Shown: positions 56,619 to 64,000 of the stretch, piece after piece
Layout: each line of letters starts with the position of its first letter
Numbering within the stretch: the stretch's first letter is position 1
Program-made: the position numbers and the translations under genes
DNA from: Sphingobium baderi
GTDB lineage: Bacteria; Pseudomonadota; Alphaproteobacteria; Sphingomonadales; Sphingomonadaceae
Assembly: GCF_001456115.1 (NCBI RefSeq)
Contig: NZ_CP013264.1
Coordinates: forward strand, 1,286,001 to 1,350,000
Length of the DNA stretch: 64,000 nucleotides
Direction of reading: 5' to 3'
The notes under the pieces: model-generated
The model's database searches: none
Seen by the model: the letters and a program-made list of their open reading frames with translations, nothing else
What the model was told of the DNA's origin: nothing

Positions 56619-57630
56619 GGCCGCCTCCGCAACTCCCGCGGCGCTGAAAGGCAGCGCCGCCGCCGCCGTCCTGCTGATGCTGTTCAACGAGGATGAGGCC
56701 GCACAGATCCTCTCGCGGCTGGAGCCCGACGAAGTGCGCCAGCTCGGCAACGCCATGTATGACGTCGCGGATGTCGAGGTGGACGAGGTCAATCAGGCGC
56801 TCGACCATTTCGTTTCCAAGGCGAAGAAGCGCACCACCATCGGCTATGGCGCGACCCAGCATATCCGGGGCGCGATGACCAAGGCGCTGGGCGAGGAACG
56901 GGCCGAAACCATATTGGCGCGGATCACGCCGCCGACCCGCTCGACCCAGCTTGAGATGCTGAAATGGATGGATGCGAAGGAGATCGCGTCCCTGATCGAG
57001 GCGGAGCATCCGCAGATCATGGCGATTGTGCTTGCCCATCTGGAAGCGCCCGTCGCGGCCGATGTGCTGCAACTGCTGCCGGCGGAATATCAGGAAGAGA
57101 TCGTCTATCGCATCGCCACGCTGGGACCGGTTTCCAACGAGGCCTTGGACGATCTGGAACAGCTTCTGATGCGCGGCCCGGCGACCAAGAAGCAGGGCGC
57201 GGCGTCGCAGCGGGGCGGCACCATCGAAGCGGCCGCGATCATGAACAATGTCCGCAAGGATAATGAGCAGCGCATCATCAAGGCGCTGGCCAAGCGGGAC
57301 AAGATGATCGCCCAGACCATCGAGGAGGAGATGTTCGTCTTCGACAACCTCATCGACATGGACGACAAGAATCTGGGCACGCTGATGCGGACGGTGGACA
57401 GTCAGGTGCTGGTGGTTGCACTCAAGGGCGCGAACGAGGTGCTGAAGGCGAAGATCTTCGCCTGCATGTCCGCCCGCGCGGCGCAGGCCATCGCCGACGA
57501 GATCGAGGAGCGCGGGCCGATCCGCCTGGCCGAAGTCATCGACGCGCAGAAGCTCATCATCGGCACCGCGCGCCGCATGGCCGACGCGGGCACGATCATG
57601 CTGGGCGGCAAGGGGAACGACTTTGTCTAA
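56611..57630 (+). CDS. fliG: Flagellar motor switch protein FliG
   Basis: FliG is the rotor protein moved by the stator and switched by FliM/N. The 339 residues show the N-terminal FliF-binding part, the middle EHPQIMAIVLAHLEAPVAAD (EHPQ motif, about 131) and the C-terminal torque domain MFVFDNLIDMDDKNLGTLMR with charged residues. Length is normal. SD AGGGGAAGAAGG before ATG. It overlaps fliF and fliH, so the genes are co-translated. Confidence 0.96.
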   Translation: MPEAASATPAALKGSAAAAVLLMLFNEDEAAQILSRLEPDEVRQLGNAMYDVADVEVDEVNQALDHFVSKAKKRTTIGYGATQHIRGAMTKALGEERAETILARITPPTRSTQLEMLKWMDAKEIASLIEAEHPQIMAIVLAHLEAPVAADVLQLLPAEYQEEIVYRIATLGPVSNEALDDLEQLLMRGPATKKQGAASQRGGTIEAAAIMNNVRKDNEQRIIKALAKRDKMIAQTIEEEMFVFDNLIDMDDKNLGTLMRTVDSQVLVVALKGANEVLKAKIFACMSARAAQAIADEIEERGPIRLAEVIDAQKLIIGTARRMADAGTIMLGGKGNDFV

Positions 57631-58267
57631 TTTCTGGGCGGCCGAGAGCGGCAGCGACATCGCCAGCATCCCCGTCGCAGGCGTGGCGCGGATCGAAAGC
57701 AGCGGTTTCCGCAGCCTCTACACCGCGCCGCCGGGCGCGCAGACGCAGGCGATGCGGATGGCGGCCTATGCCGATGCGGAACCGGAAGGCGATCCGCTGG
57801 AGCAGGCGCGGATCGAAGCCTTCGCGCAGGGCTTCGATGAAGGCTGCCGCGTGACCGAAGAGGGCATGGCCAGCGATGCGGAAGCGCGTAACCGGCTGGC
57901 CGAGGCGTTGGAGATGCTGACGCCCGCGCCCAGCGGAACCCTGGCCACGATGCTGTCGGCCACGGTCATCCGGCTCGTCTCGCAGATTGTGGGCGAAGTG
58001 GCGATCGACGCGGAACTGCTGCAACAGCGGTGCGAAACCATTGCGGCCTTCATCGACGAGAATGAGGGCAAGAGCGCCCTGCACCTGCACCCCGACGACA
58101 TGCCGCTGGTCGATGGCGGGCAGGTCGGCGTGAAGCTGGTCGCGGACGCGTCGATGAGCCGGGGCTGCGTGCGGCTCGATACGGCTGACGGCTGGGTCGA
58201 GGATGGGCCGGACGTGCGGCTCGCCCGGCTGCGCGCTTTGCTCGACGATATGGAGGGCAAGGCATGA
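57623..58267 (+). CDS. fliH: Flagellar export regulator FliH
   Basis: FliH binds and regulates the export ATPase FliI. The 214-residue protein lies in the fliG-fliH-fliI position and has an N-terminal Ala-rich/charged region, a helical middle (LEQARIEAFAQGFDEGCRV, a FliH-type gearing helix at about 54-72) and a C-terminal domain (FIDENEGKSALHLHPDDMPL). The start is TTG at 57623, with AAGGGG seven bases upstream and an 8 bp overlap with fliG; no ATG or GTG is near. It overlaps fliI by ATGA. Confidence 0.85.
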   Translation: MSNFWAAESGSDIASIPVAGVARIESSGFRSLYTAPPGAQTQAMRMAAYADAEPEGDPLEQARIEAFAQGFDEGCRVTEEGMASDAEARNRLAEALEMLTPAPSGTLATMLSATVIRLVSQIVGEVAIDAELLQQRCETIAAFIDENEGKSALHLHPDDMPLVDGGQVGVKLVADASMSRGCVRLDTADGWVEDGPDVRLARLRALLDDMEGKA

Positions 58268-59592
58268 TCCGGGCCGCCATCGCCCAGGCGGAGACGCTGT
58301 TCGATCATTTGCAGGTGCAGAACCGCCAGCCCCGCCATGTGGGACGGCTGGTGAGCCACGATGCCGGTATGCTGGAAGTGACGGGTTTCCGCCGCCCCAT
58401 CGGCGCGGGCGCGCGGGTGATCGCTTCCGATGGAACGATCGCGCGGGCGGAGGTCGTGGGTTTCCGGGGGGAACGCACGCTGCTGGTGCCGCTCGACAAT
58501 GGCGCGCCGCTGGAAAATGGTGCGCGGGTCGAACCGGACAGTCAGGCGAACATGGTGCAGGTCGGCGAAGGGCTGATCGGGCGCGTCATCGACGCCATGG
58601 GGCAGCCGCTCGACCGCAAGGGACCGATCATCGCGGGCGGAAGCTGGCCGCTGAACGGCGTTCAGGGCAATGTGCTGGATCGCGGGCGCGTGACTGAGCC
58701 TTTTGACCTCGGCGTGCGCGCCGTCAATGCGCTGCTGACCGCCGGGCGGGGGCAGCGCATCGCCATCATCGCGGGTTCGGGCGTCGGCAAATCCGTGCTG
58801 ATGGGCCAGATGATCGCGGGCGCGGAAGCGGATATCGTGATCGCGGGCCTGATCGGCGAGCGTGGACGCGAAGTCAGTGACTTTCTCGAAACCAAGCTCA
58901 AGGGCACGATGCACAAGAGCATCGTCGTCGCGGTTCCGGCCGATCATCCGCCGATCCTGCGCCTGCGCGCGGCGGCGCGGGCGACCGCCATCGCCGAATA
59001 TTTCCGGGCGCGCGGCAAGAAGGTGCTGCTGCTGATCGACAGCCTCACGCGCTGCGCCCATGCCCAGCGGGAAATCGGGCTGGCGCTGGGCGAACCGCCC
59101 GCGATGAAGGGCTATCCCCCTTCGGCGCTGGCGCTGATCCCGCGTCTGGTGGAGCGAGCGGGCGTGGATTCGCGCACGGGTGGATCTATTACGGCGCTGT
59201 ATACGGTGCTGGCCGATGGCGACGACACCGACGATCCCATCGTGGATGCGGCGCGGGCCATTGTGGACGGCCATTTCGTGCTTTCCCGCCATCTGTCGGA
59301 GCAGGCGATCTTTCCCGCCATCGACATCGGCAAGTCCCTCTCGCGCGTCATGGCCGATGTGGTGCCGGACGAGCATCGCATGGCGGCGGCGGCCTATCGG
59401 CGGCTTTGGGCCGCTTATGAGGAAAATCGCGACCTGATCCTGATGGGCGCCTATCGCCCCGGCAATGATCCGGTGATCGACGAAGCGGTGCAGCGGCGGC
59501 AGGAAATCCTGGACTTCATCCAGCAGGACCAGAAAAGCCGCGTCGACCTTTCCACCAGTGCTGACGCGCTGATGGCGGAGTTCGGCGCGTGA
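58264..59592 (+). CDS. fliI: Flagellar export ATPase FliI
   Basis: FliI is the ATPase of the flagellar type III export apparatus. The 442 residues show the beta-barrel N-terminus, Walker A GSGVGKSVLMGQM (about 170), GERGREVSDFLETK, Walker B VLLLIDSLTRCAHAQREIGL, and an alpha-helical C-terminus. Length is family-normal (about 440). It overlaps fliH at ATGA and fliJ at GTGA, indicating co-translation. Confidence 0.96.
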   Translation: MIRAAIAQAETLFDHLQVQNRQPRHVGRLVSHDAGMLEVTGFRRPIGAGARVIASDGTIARAEVVGFRGERTLLVPLDNGAPLENGARVEPDSQANMVQVGEGLIGRVIDAMGQPLDRKGPIIAGGSWPLNGVQGNVLDRGRVTEPFDLGVRAVNALLTAGRGQRIAIIAGSGVGKSVLMGQMIAGAEADIVIAGLIGERGREVSDFLETKLKGTMHKSIVVAVPADHPPILRLRAAARATAIAEYFRARGKKVLLLIDSLTRCAHAQREIGLALGEPPAMKGYPPSALALIPRLVERAGVDSRTGGSITALYTVLADGDDTDDPIVDAARAIVDGHFVLSRHLSEQAIFPAIDIGKSLSRVMADVVPDEHRMAAAAYRRLWAAYEENRDLILMGAYRPGNDPVIDEAVQRRQEILDFIQQDQKSRVDLSTSADALMAEFGA

Positions 59593-60014
59593 AGGGCCTT
59601 GTCGCTCGCCGCCAGCGCGTGCTGCGCGTGCGCCATGTGCAACATGCCATGGCGGCGGCGGAAACGGCGCGCGCGCGGGACGAGGCGGAGGGCATCGCCC
59701 ATAATGCCGAACGCCTGCGCCGAGTGCGGAGCGACCTGTTCCAGGCCGAGGGCGCGGCGAGTGGCGCGTCCTTCGCCGCGATGCAGGAGTTGGCGGGGCG
59801 GCTGGAGCAGGCGGGACGCCAGCTTGACGGCGCGCTTTATGATGCGCGGCGCAAGGTGGAGGTGAAAGAGAATCTCAGCCTCGCGGCGAACCGCGACAAG
59901 GAAATCGCGACACGATTGAAGGACCGCGCTCGGGCGGACCTGGATGAATGGCGTGAAAGCCGGCTGGCGGCGCTGCCAAGCTATCGCCGGATGCAACGCA
60001 GGGGAGATGCGTGA
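59589..60014 (+). CDS. fliJ: Flagellar export protein FliJ
   Basis: FliJ is the coiled-coil stalk of the export ATPase and chaperone-escort factor. The 141-residue protein is almost wholly helical with heptads (AERLRRVRSDLFQAEGAASG and ELAGRLEQAGRQLDGALYDA), has the C-terminal LDEWRESRLAA segment, and lies in the fixed fliI-fliJ-fliK order. The GTG start at 59589 overlaps the fliI stop. Low sequence identity is normal for FliJ. Confidence 0.85.
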   Translation: MKGLVARRQRVLRVRHVQHAMAAAETARARDEAEGIAHNAERLRRVRSDLFQAEGAASGASFAAMQELAGRLEQAGRQLDGALYDARRKVEVKENLSLAANRDKEIATRLKDRARADLDEWRESRLAALPSYRRMQRRGDA

Positions 60015-60015
60015 C

Positions 60016-61842
60016 ATGAACATGTTGACCAGTCTCAAGACGCTTTTGTTTTCCTCCGCCGCGATGAAGATGCCTCTGGCCGGTGACGGGTCCGGCGCGA
60101 CCCTTCCGGCGGGAAAGGTTGATTTCGCGGCATTGCTGAACGGTTCCATGAAGGGGCATGTCGCGGTTTCCGATACCCCGGCGTTTTCCGCCGGAGCGAC
60201 TGCGAAGGAGGGGGTCGTGGACGCAGGGGCGGATGTTGCCGTGCCCCCTCCCGCCGCGCCGCCCGCGACTGACGCCCCATCCATTGCGCCTGAGATGCTG
60301 GAAGAGCCGGTCCTTCCGGCTATCCCATCCATCGTTCCGGATATTTCCGCGGCTGTAGAGCGACCGGTCACAGCCGTGCCGCCTGTGGGAACGCCGGTGG
60401 ACGACGCGGAGAAGGGCGAAGCCACGGACCAGACCGCTGTTTCCGGCGCCGGGATCATCGCGGATTACAAGCCCAGGACCGCCGTGGATCATTTGCCGGA
60501 GCAGCCCGCGATTGCCCGTCCCGTACCGGACGACAAGATCGATGAGGCCGAACCTGTGGAGGGCGGAGAACCGGCTGACGAAAATGAGGTGAAGGAAACG
60601 GGCGAGGATGTGGCAGCGGTCGCTCCGCCGACTGTCCCTGCCCAGCCAGTGATCGTCGCGCCTGTGCCTGAAATGGTGCGCCCCGCTCCTGTCGATCAGC
60701 CTGTGATGGCTGCGGAAAAGGTCAAGGTGGCGGTTTCCACGCCGTCCGTTCCTGCACCGGCGGGGACGGTACGCTCGTCGAGCAAGCCGGAGGTTGCTGC
60801 TCAACCGCAGGCAGAACCCGCCGTGCCGAATGACGGAACCCAAAATACCGTTTTGACGGACAAGAAGCCGTCGATTGCTCCTGGCAAAGTCACCAGCAAG
60901 GATGCGCTGTTATCGCCCGATGATGAGGCGGCGGCCTCTCCCGTGGTGGGAACAGTTTCGCCGTCCGCCGCGCCCGCCGGTAAATTGGCGCGGTCGGAAG
61001 CCCTTTCGCTGCTCCAGATGGTGCGCGAACAGTTTGCGCGGACTTCTCCTGAAACCGCGCGCGTGCCTGAAGCGATGGCGGCGGCGCATAAAGGCGGACG
61101 GGATGGTAAGCCGACGATCGCGGAACCCACCATGCCGCCCGCGATAGCCGTCAGTGATGCCGATCCTGCGGGCGCAACGGCTTCCGCCCAGCCGCAGCCT
61201 GTGGCCACCGGTGTTCCGGCTCCTGCGGTCGCCGCCATGATGCCGACCGTCGATGTCGGTGCATCGCTGGGCGCGCAGGTGGTCGATATGGGCGTGTCGG
61301 GGCAGTGGATCGACGGTCTGGCGCGCGACATTGCCGGTTTGGCGCAGAATGGCGCGCATGGACGCTTCCAGATCAACGCCAGTCAGCTGGGGTCCGTTCA
61401 GGTCGATATCCGGCAGGGCGCCGATGGTGCTGCCGTCAGCCTGACGGTCGCCAATGAGGCGGCGGAGATCGCCCTCAAGCAGGACAGCGATCGCCTTCGG
61501 CTGGATGCGGGACTGGCGGCCGTTCGTATCGCCGACGTGAAGATCGAGCGCGCGCCGCATGTGGCGGAAGCCGCCCGCCCGGACGGCGCGGGACAATCCG
61601 GCAACCAGCAATCGGGGCAGCAGCAGCCGGGGCAGCAATCCTCTTCGCAAGGGTCTGCGTCAGGCTGGCAGGGCGCCGGGCAAGGCGCCGGGCAAGGCAT
61701 GGCCCAGTCGGAACGCCAGGGCCAATGGCAAGCGCGGGAAAATATCGCCTCCGGCCATAAAGGAAGCGCCGACAGGGCCGTTATTAACCAAAAGGACGCA
61801 GGTGACGGCGCAGGCGATGCCCGCCGCGCGCGCTATGCGTGA
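60016..61842 (+). CDS. fliK: Flagellar hook-length control protein FliK
   Basis: FliK measures the hook and switches export specificity. The 608 residues are mostly a low-complexity Pro/Ala/Val/Glu-rich ruler (about 60-430) followed by the compact C-terminal Flg_hook domain (GRFQINASQLGSVQVDIRQG and AVSLTVANEAAEIALKQDSD and LRLDAGLAAVRIADVKIER, about 450-525) and a Gln/Gly-rich tail. The ruler is long, yet FlgE here is short. ATG at 60016 has GGGGAG upstream, directly after the fliJ stop. Confidence 0.85.
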   Translation: MNMLTSLKTLLFSSAAMKMPLAGDGSGATLPAGKVDFAALLNGSMKGHVAVSDTPAFSAGATAKEGVVDAGADVAVPPPAAPPATDAPSIAPEMLEEPVLPAIPSIVPDISAAVERPVTAVPPVGTPVDDAEKGEATDQTAVSGAGIIADYKPRTAVDHLPEQPAIARPVPDDKIDEAEPVEGGEPADENEVKETGEDVAAVAPPTVPAQPVIVAPVPEMVRPAPVDQPVMAAEKVKVAVSTPSVPAPAGTVRSSSKPEVAAQPQAEPAVPNDGTQNTVLTDKKPSIAPGKVTSKDALLSPDDEAAASPVVGTVSPSAAPAGKLARSEALSLLQMVREQFARTSPETARVPEAMAAAHKGGRDGKPTIAEPTMPPAIAVSDADPAGATASAQPQPVATGVPAPAVAAMMPTVDVGASLGAQVVDMGVSGQWIDGLARDIAGLAQNGAHGRFQINASQLGSVQVDIRQGADGAAVSLTVANEAAEIALKQDSDRLRLDAGLAAVRIADVKIERAPHVAEAARPDGAGQSGNQQSGQQQPGQQSSSQGSASGWQGAGQGAGQGMAQSERQGQWQARENIASGHKGSADRAVINQKDAGDGAGDARRARYA

Positions 61843-61868
61843 TCGACCAGTTCCAGGGGACATGAACC

Positions 61869-62501
61869 ATGAGCGATGAGGCGAAGGCCAAGAAGAAAAA
61901 AGGCGGGAGCATGAAAATGATCATCATGCTTGTCATCGCCACGCTTGTCGGGGGCGCGGGGGCCGCCGGCGGGCTCTATGCGGCCGGTTTCTTCTCGCAC
62001 AAGGAAGAAGGCCCCAAGGAAGATCCAACCAAGCCTGTGCTGGTGCTGGCGGGCGAAAATGCCGAGGAAGTCGCCAAGGCCCACGGCATGGGCGGCGGCG
62101 GGCATGGAGGGGGTGGCGCGGCTGTCGCGGGCCATGCGCCGGGCAAGGGCATCGACCTGCCGACGCCGACGAATCCGACCGCCTATCAGGCGACCTATTT
62201 CCAACTGCAGACGCCCTTCACGTCCAACATGTCCGATACGGACGCCTTCGCGCAGATTTCACTCGCCGTGTCGACCTATTACGACATGCGCGTGATCGAG
62301 GCGATCAAGACGCATGAGATGGCGATTCGCAGCCAGGTGCTGATGCTGTTGGCGCAACAGCCCGAAACCATGCTGGCGACGCCTGACGGGAAGAAAGAGC
62401 TTCAGGTCAAGATCAAGGCCGTTATCAACGATGTTTTGAAGCAAAAGACGGGTTATGGCGGCGTCGATAACGTTTATTTTACCAATTTCGTTATTCAATA
62501 G
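61869..62501 (+). CDS. fliL: Flagellar basal body-associated protein FliL
   Basis: FliL rings the stator and supports torque. The 210 residues have a basic start (MSDEAKAKKKKGGSMK), one membrane helix (about 16-42), a linker with a Gly/His-rich run (HGMGGGGHGGGG, about 72-83) and a periplasmic FliL domain (AYQATYFQLQTPFTSNMSDT, AISLAVSTYYDMRVIEAI-like segments, C-terminal GGVDNVYFTNFVIQ). The His-rich linker is not usual and may bind metal ions. Confidence 0.92.
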   Translation: MSDEAKAKKKKGGSMKMIIMLVIATLVGGAGAAGGLYAAGFFSHKEEGPKEDPTKPVLVLAGENAEEVAKAHGMGGGGHGGGGAAVAGHAPGKGIDLPTPTNPTAYQATYFQLQTPFTSNMSDTDAFAQISLAVSTYYDMRVIEAIKTHEMAIRSQVLMLLAQQPETMLATPDGKKELQVKIKAVINDVLKQKTGYGGVDNVYFTNFVIQ

Positions 62502-62550
62502 GGCTGCCTGAACGTCGGGAAGTCCCCCGACGAACGGGCTGGGGACTTTC

Positions 62551-63435
62551 ATGAACGACGTTCAATCCTATGCATTGGGACGCGGGGAATCGCAGGCTCC
62601 GGTCATGCTGTCCGGACTCGACCGGCTGGGCGAAAAGCTTGGCCGGCGCATCCGCACACTGATCGAGCCGATTTCCGGCATCCGCCCGCATGTGACCGCT
62701 GAAGCGACCCGCGTGCTGGAATTCGGCATGTGGTCGGGCGAACTGCCCGACTTCTCCAGCATTTCCTTCTATCGCCTGACCCCGCTCAAGGGGCAGATGC
62801 TGCTGCGGATGGACGCGGCGATGATTTCGGTGCTGGTCGACTGCTTTTATGGCGGCGTCGGCAATCGCCCCATGCCGTCCAAGGGGGAATTCACGCCTAC
62901 CGAAGACCGGTTGATCGCGCGGATCGCCGAAGCGCTCGTAACGCGGCTGATGGAATGTTGGGGCGAGGTGATCGCTCTCGACGCCGGCTTGGTCGCGCGT
63001 GAGACCGGGCTAGGTTTTGCCGCCGCCGCGCAGCCGAGCGACCAGATGGTGCTGCAACGCTTCACGATCAGCCTCAGCCGCGATCAGTCATGGCCGATCG
63101 ACCTGCTGTTTCCGCTTTCCGCCCTGCGGGGCGTCGAGGCGCTGATGGGCGTTCGGATGCCCACGGACGAAGAACATGTCGATCCCGTCTGGCAGGCGCG
63201 TATCGCCCGCCAGATGCAGGACATCCGCCTGCCAGCGCGCACTGTGCTGGCGCGGCCCAATCTTTCGCTCGCCGATCTGATGCAGCTCAAGGCGGGCGAC
63301 GTCATCCCCGTGACCATCGGACGCAGCCTGCCGCTGATCGTCGGCGACCGTATCGTGGCGCACGGAACCATCGGTGAACAGGATGGCCGCGCCGCCTTCC
63401 AGATCGAAAAGCTTGCACAAGGACCGGATCAATGA
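62551..63435 (+). CDS. fliM: Flagellar motor switch protein FliM lacking the N-terminal CheY-binding peptide
   Basis: FliM is the C-ring switch subunit. The 294 residues show the middle domain (LSGLDRLGEKLGRRIRTLIE and TRVLEFGMWSGELPDFSSIS, MDAAMISVLVDCFYGG) and the C-terminal SpoA domain (ARTVLARPNLSLADLMQLKA and GDVIPVTIGRSLPLIVGD). Canonical FliM begins with a short LSQ-EIDALL peptide that binds CheY-P; here the protein starts MNDVQSYALGRGESQ and the middle domain begins at about residue 20, so the peptide and linker are absent. It overlaps fliN by ATGA. Confidence 0.93.
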   Translation: MNDVQSYALGRGESQAPVMLSGLDRLGEKLGRRIRTLIEPISGIRPHVTAEATRVLEFGMWSGELPDFSSISFYRLTPLKGQMLLRMDAAMISVLVDCFYGGVGNRPMPSKGEFTPTEDRLIARIAEALVTRLMECWGEVIALDAGLVARETGLGFAAAAQPSDQMVLQRFTISLSRDQSWPIDLLFPLSALRGVEALMGVRMPTDEEHVDPVWQARIARQMQDIRLPARTVLARPNLSLADLMQLKAGDVIPVTIGRSLPLIVGDRIVAHGTIGEQDGRAAFQIEKLAQGPDQ

Positions 63436-63767
63436 GTGACATGACAGAAGCGCCGCGCATGGACCGGCATGAGGATGCCGCGGTCGGCATGGCCTCCAAC
63501 CGCCAGTTCAAGCTGCTGGCGGACATTCCCGTCCGCATGTCGGTGGAAGTGGGATCGACGTCCCTGCGCCTGGCGGAGGTCATGGACCTGGCCGAAGGCT
63601 CCATCGTGGAACTGGACCGTCAGGCCGATGATCTGCTCGACATCATGGTGAACGGCGCGCTGATCGCCAAGGGCGAGGTGGTGACGGTCAATGGCCGATA
63701 TGGCATCCGCATCGTCGATATTGCCGCCACCGAAACCCGTCTGGCGGGCGTCGAGCGGCGCGGCTGA
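63432..63767 (+). CDS. fliN: Flagellar motor switch protein FliN
   Basis: FliN completes the C-ring. The 111 residues have a short N-terminal region and one SpoA domain (about 25-105: LLADIPVRMSVEVGSTSLRL, DLAEGSIVELDRQADDLLDI, VNGALIAKGEVVTVNGRYGI), as in family members. Overlaps the fliM stop by ATGA. Complete and of normal length for alphaproteobacteria. Confidence 0.94.
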   Translation: MSDMTEAPRMDRHEDAAVGMASNRQFKLLADIPVRMSVEVGSTSLRLAEVMDLAEGSIVELDRQADDLLDIMVNGALIAKGEVVTVNGRYGIRIVDIAATETRLAGVERRG

Positions 63768-63851
63768 TCGCAGGCGCAAGTCTTTTCGCTTGCGTTGCGG
63801 GCCGTTCTTGCGGATCGGATGGCGCATTAACCATAGTCGCGGGGCCGCTTC

Positions 63852-64000
63852 ATGTTCTGGTACTTCGTCAAACTGCTGATCCTGCTGCCGCTGGTCGGCG
63901 GCATGGCCTTCGGCGCGCTGTGGCTGTGGCGCAAATATCAGCCCGGCATGATGGCGGGTCAGGACGGCCGGTCGCTCAAACTGCTTGAGGCATTGCCGAT
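63852..64000 (+). CDS. fliO: Flagellar biosynthesis protein FliO (partial, cut by window end)
   Basis: The visible 49 residues start MFWYFVKLLILLPLVGGMAF, one membrane helix followed by LWLWRKYQP and SLKLLEALP, which fits the N-terminus of FliO, the helper of FliP export-gate assembly, in the fliM-fliN-fliO order. The 84 bp before it contain a TTAACC half-site (63828-63833). The rest, with fliP, fliQ and fliR expected, lies beyond the window. Confidence 0.8.
   Translation, partial: MFWYFVKLLILLPLVGGMAFGALWLWRKYQPGMMAGQDGRSLKLLEALP

Noticed and set aside
57766..59376. 536-residue minus-strand frame opposite fliH/fliI
   Set aside because: Same type of shadow; lies opposite conserved FliI ATPase motifs.

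Overview
The window looks like chromosomal DNA from a motile alphaproteobacterium of the order Sphingomonadales (Sphingobium/Sphingomonas-like). This rests on high GC content, tightly packed genes with ATGA/GTGA/TGATG overlaps, the style of the proteins (DUF2171, DUF4169, MucR, CelD/BcsL-type acyltransferases, an ATP-cone-less class I ribonucleotide reductase) and recurring short repeats containing GAGCGAAGTCGAAGG. It is a family-level inference from reading, not a database match.

Positions 1-30,700 are housekeeping and accessory genes. The left edge holds a partial chemoreceptor-like protein, an EamA transporter, a small conserved protein, class I fumarase and a glutathione transferase. Next come the ribonucleotide reductase genes nrdA and nrdB, with two NrdR-type boxes 32 bp apart upstream of nrdA and a reversed DUF2171 gene between them. 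Then follow a glycine-zipper protein, a LysR regulator, tRNA-Gly(TCC) and RidA. A VOC-fahA-maiA operon for the end of tyrosine/homogentisate breakdown diverges from a marR gene across a striking two-site operator. HU, an unknown small protein, a MucR protein without zinc cysteines, an SDR enzyme and an unlisted 50-residue ORF come next. The 16.9-25.4 kb stretch is rich in cell-envelope functions: a Kdo-type trio (kpsF, kdsB, histidine phosphatase fold), a UDP-glucuronate 4-epimerase-like protein, two CelD/BcsL-like acyltransferases around a JmjC/cupin protein, an Mpo1-like DUF962 protein and a beta-lactamase-fold protein. Ung, DUF4169, argG, an EF-hand protein and an OmpR/EnvZ-type pair close the section.

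Positions 30,900-64,000 are a nearly complete flagellar locus. On the minus strand are motAB, flgBCDEF and flgGHIJKL. On the plus strand are a second MotA/MotB-like pair, flgA-flgM-flgN, a lytic transglycosylase, flhA and fliA. Osmoregulated glucan genes opgG/opgH and the flagellin gene fliC follow on the minus strand. A sigma-54 activator then leads fliEFGHIJKLMN and the start of fliO. FlhB and FliPQR are not in the window and probably lie to the right.

The regulatory layer of the flagellar locus is readable. Four GG-N10-GC sigma-54 promoters (before flgB, flgG, flgA and the transglycosylase gene) and four sigma-28-type promoters with identical 8-11-8 geometry (before motA, the second motA-like gene, flgM and fliC) fit a cascade: sigma-54 activator, then hook-basal body plus FliA/FlgM, then flagellin and stators. 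Palindromes of form CGGCAA-N4-TTGCCG lie upstream of flgB and next to the activator gene and are candidate activator sites. Unusual structural points are a FliM without its CheY-binding N-terminus, a short FlgE, a FlgH without a lipobox, FlgJ reduced to its rod domain, and an activator without a recognisable receiver domain.
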